A stretch of DNA of 64,000 nt from Piscicola geometra (Eukaryota > Annelida > Clitellata > Hirudinida > Piscicolidae), in the NCBI GenBank assembly GCA_943735955.1, contig OX030957.1, positions 9,267,844-9,331,843 on the forward strand. Reading direction: 5' to 3'. The position numbers and the translations under genes were made by a program. Of the stretch, positions 60,946 to 64,000 are shown piece after piece. The number at the start of each line of letters is the position of its first letter. Position 1 is the first letter of the stretch. The notes beneath the pieces are model-generated. The model saw only the letters and a program-made list of their open reading frames with translations. It searched no databases and had not been told where the DNA came from.

Positions 60946-63241
60946 ATGTTTTTAATCAAATCTCAACTAATTGTAATTACTACGTTAATTGTATCGGTGT
61001 TTCGACTAAACGCTTACAACGAAGAGAACTGTCCTAACGCCCGATGCTATTGCTACGCCGGAGAAGACCTCGAATGTGGAGAGTTGTTTTTACGGAAAGT
61101 TCCTCGCTTCAAGCTTCTCTCTTCGGCCAAGAACACCACTTTCCAGCAACTCGATCTCAGTAACAATCGCATTCGCAAGATCGGACCGAGAGTCTTCAAA
61201 AACATAACAGTGAAACTTATCAGAATGCGCAACAACCACAAGAAGGTGAACGTTTCCTTCCACAGAGAGGCTTTCCAGGGACTCAACTACTGCTTGGAGA
61301 AAGTGGAATTCACTAGAAATTCTATTCCACATCTGCCCAGAGGTCTTTTCAAAAATCTCAAAAAAATGCAATCTCTCGAAATGACCAGTAACAAGATTTT
61401 GTCGGTGGCTCGAGGGGTCTTTAATGGCTCTTCCAATCTCACCCTCATCAATCTCGATGATAACAAGATATCGGTAATTTTAACCAAAAAGATTTTGTTT
61501 TAAATCAAAATTATGATTATTCTGTTAAGTATTTTACTTTTAGTAACTTATCTAAAAAAATTATTATCTTTAATTTATTGTTAAATTGAATTATTTATAT
61601 TTTTAAGTCAAACATTTTTAATTGCCTATGTACATTTTATACATTACATTAATTTACTTTTAATTATTTTCCATTTTTTCCAAAAGGTACTTATGTAAAA
61701 CCTGAAGATTGTGCTATTTTACAAATTATCAAAAATATTTTTTACGTAAAAAAACAGTTACTCAAAGTTTGAGTTCTAAAATCTCTTTTTAATATTTTTA
61801 AATAATATTAAAAGTATTGTTCGAAACTTGAAAAAAATATTATATAAATTTGGTTTAAGTCGTATTTTCAATATATTATACATACCTTTAGGGAACGGCT
61901 TCTTTGCGCGAATGCTTTAATGGTCCTTGGATGATTTGCGAGAAAATTTCTGGCATAAAACTTATGGAAAATTTTCAAGTTGAAAAAACTTTTTCAACAA
62001 TTTCAAAACAGTGATTTTTTCGTTAAAACGATAATTAAAATTGAGCACAACACATCAAAGAATGGTAGTTTAATATTTATACTTTTAGACAAAAGTTTTT
62101 GCATATTTTTTGATAAAAATGCTAATCGTATTAAAAAACCTGAACTTAACTTTTATAAGGTTTATCATGATCTTTTAAAATTTTATATAAATAAAATAAG
62201 AAAATCTAAATAAAATAATACCAAGTATTAGTGCTAATAAAGTATTTTCCTTTTTCTTAATCTACTCCACTCTTTCAGATGCTGAACGAAAACACGTTTG
62301 TTGGCTTGAAGAATCTGCGAAACCTACAACTAAACAGAAACAAACTCACGTTCATCGACTCAAACGCTTTTTCAGGCTTAGCGACGCTCGAAACACTGGG
62401 TCTCCGACTCAACAAAATAAGAGACTTGCAACCTGAAGTTTTTCTCAACTTGGATCATCTTTCCGATCTCGACCTCAGCAACAACCACATCCCTGCCATC
62501 TTTCCGCTCATGTTCAGAGGACTGGGGGCACTCAAGGTGTTGAACATGAACAACAACCCTCTCCACATCATCAGCAAGAAAACTTTCCACACTCTCAAAA
62601 GTCTAACTCAACTTAAACTCGAAAACTGCAGACTAAACCAGCTTACTGTTGGAGCTCTGGACGGTTTGAGCAGTCTCAAATCTCTGTATCTCAACACCAA
62701 CAGGTTCAAATTACTGCCAGACAAGCTCTTCCGAGGCCTACAGTCATTAAAAGAGATCCAACTGGAGTACAACGGTCTGAGCACTCTCAACGTCTGTTCT
62801 CTGGACTCGCTGCACTGGAAAGGAACTATTTGGCTTTCAGGGAACCCTCTTATCTGCGACTGCAACATGGGTTGGATGACTTTTCTAACGTCAGTGAAAG
62901 TTTACGGGCGCTGCCATTTTCCAAGAGCAGCTCTTGGTCAAAGTCTAGACAAAACAAGCAAATACCAAGTTTGCAAGAAGTATGGATTTGAGTCTTGTGT
63001 TGAGGGTTTCGACGTGAAGAAGAAAAAAATAAACAATAAGAGTGAAAAAAGGATCGTATTCTACGGCAGACAGAACAATGACAATGACTACAACCCTTAC
63101 TCGGCTAACGACGTTGTTCCCATGGGCACGTATGTGGATGAGACACCACACAAGGGAAAGCAGGTGATGGGTCGCAGGAACGTCTTCAAGAGGAAACGCA
63201 AAGCAAGAAAGTATCGCAAGAGATACGCAGACTACTTCTAA
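60946..63241 (+). CDS. Secreted leucine-rich-repeat protein with basic C-terminal tail
   Basis: Two exons, 60946-61473 and 62279-63241, join in phase 0 (GTAATT donor, TTTCAG acceptor) into 496 residues. The splice joins a split repeat perfectly (NLDDNKIS|MLNENTFVGL). Residues 1-23 are a signal peptide. A cysteine N-cap follows (C29, C34, C36, C44), then about 13 LRRs of the LxxLxLxxNxI type. The C-terminal cap has C369, C371, C388, C408 and C416 (NPLICDCNMGWMTFL). The last 80 residues are hydrophilic and strongly basic (KRKRKARKYRKRYADYF end), with possible dibasic processing or matrix/heparin binding. There is no transmembrane segment, so it is probably an extracellular binding or matrix protein similar in plan to chondroadherin- or Slit-type LRR proteins. 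The exact orthologue is not recognised. Confidence 0.9.
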
Positions 63242-64000
63242 AGCTGCAGTGAGCTTTCATTGGTCTCATAGGTCCATGAGACGGGTACACACTTGTACTG
63301 TTCATCTGAAACAATTCCAAATTTGAGTGACAACAAGTCATACCATGCACTGCAACTATTCCTCGTTAAACTAGAATACTTTTCGTACTATAACTAGATT
63401 GTTTATCGTCCTAGTAAGAATTTCTATTGTTATTTCCGTCAATGGTCGCTATGCTTTTGTGCGTTTCTCTAGAGAGCACGAATTTGTTGTTTATTAATAC
63501 AAAGCCACTTTTTCCAGGATTTTTTCCACAACTTTAAATCTAGATAGACTGAATGTTAATTTCCATAAACGGTCAAAGAAAACAAATCTGTTTCCAATAG
63601 ACGTTTAGAAGATTTCTAGTTGTTAATGAAAATGGCATTATTGTTGAATTAATTTTCAAATTATTAAATAGCTTGGTATTGTTTCAGCTTGAATTGAGTT
63701 TTTTCGAAATTATTGTTGATTCACTAAACTAGTCTGAACTTTAAATTCATATTGAATTTTCGAATTGATCACAAATTATTTTGATTTAATATTATGTATT
63801 TGCCAAACTTTTTGAAATCTCAAATGGCTTTTAATTAGTTCAAGCTTGATTGCATTCTCTTTAGAAAGGAAGAACGGCGTCATTGGATACACCGGTAAAC
63901 CCTTTTAGTCGCCTCTTACGTTCCAATGTGATCTCTTTTAATTGCTTTTAAACCTTTAACTATCTTTTCATTTTATTGAATACTTTTTTTATTTTCACTT
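63242..64000. other. 3' flank of the LRR gene
   Basis: Presumed 3' UTR followed by intergenic sequence. No canonical AATAAA was found close to the stop and no further gene was recognised. Confidence 0.5.

Noticed and set aside
61980..62213. 77-codon plus-strand frame within the LRR gene intron
   Set aside because: Lys/Ile/Asn-rich AT-driven composition with no LRR pattern. Splicing 61473 to 62279 restores a perfect repeat without it.

Overview
The window is animal nuclear DNA. It is very AT-rich and has spliced genes with GT-AG introns, long introns and dense transposon debris. No bacterial-type operon, rRNA or functional tRNA gene was seen. The gene set (NUP62, METTL24-type putative methyltransferases, a secreted leucine-rich-repeat protein) and the repeats (L2/CR1/RTE-like LINEs, tRNA-derived SINEs, several hAT families and MITEs, long TG and AT microsatellites) fit a repeat-rich invertebrate. 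The sequence alone does not fix the phylum.

Layout. (1) 177-4342, minus strand: eight exons of nucleoporin NUP62, with the C-terminal end beyond the left edge. Its largest intron is almost filled by a 1.6-kb inverted-repeat element. (2) 4.4-10.1 kb: intergenic, with three hAT-type insertions whose 8-bp target duplications can be read, plus a 60-bp hairpin MITE. (3) 10.1-52.8 kb, plus strand: a head-to-tail array of four METTL24-like genes. Each encodes a short N-terminal membrane anchor and a PF13383-type methyltransferase domain. The first three share a six-exon structure, with the anchor exon separated from the rest by introns of 8.2, 9.4 and 5.4 kb that are packed with mobile elements. The fourth is compact and has a different intron set. 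(4) 52.8-60.6 kb: gene-free, with decayed LINEs, a SINE, a TG microsatellite, and a hAT relic carrying a tandem array of palindromic units. (5) 60.6-63.2 kb, plus strand: a two-exon gene for a secreted leucine-rich-repeat protein, with a TATA box upstream.

The four METTL24-like genes are the main biological unit. They are probably Golgi or secretory-pathway type II membrane proteins. Their second exons have diverged strongly, while the exons carrying the catalytic core are nearly identical. Genes 1 and 3 share 191 identical bases in the last exon, and the otherwise divergent gene 4 shares 74 of them, which points to gene conversion. Gene 2 has glutamate in place of the glycine of the SFG motif and may be catalytically altered.

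The mobile elements form recognisable families. One hAT-type MITE family has CAGGGGCGGCGATC-like ends and 8-bp target duplications. A SINE shares its 3' tail with a LINE in the same window. There are also nested and inverted L2 insertions and several unclassified inverted-repeat elements. All assignments come from reading the sequence without database searches.
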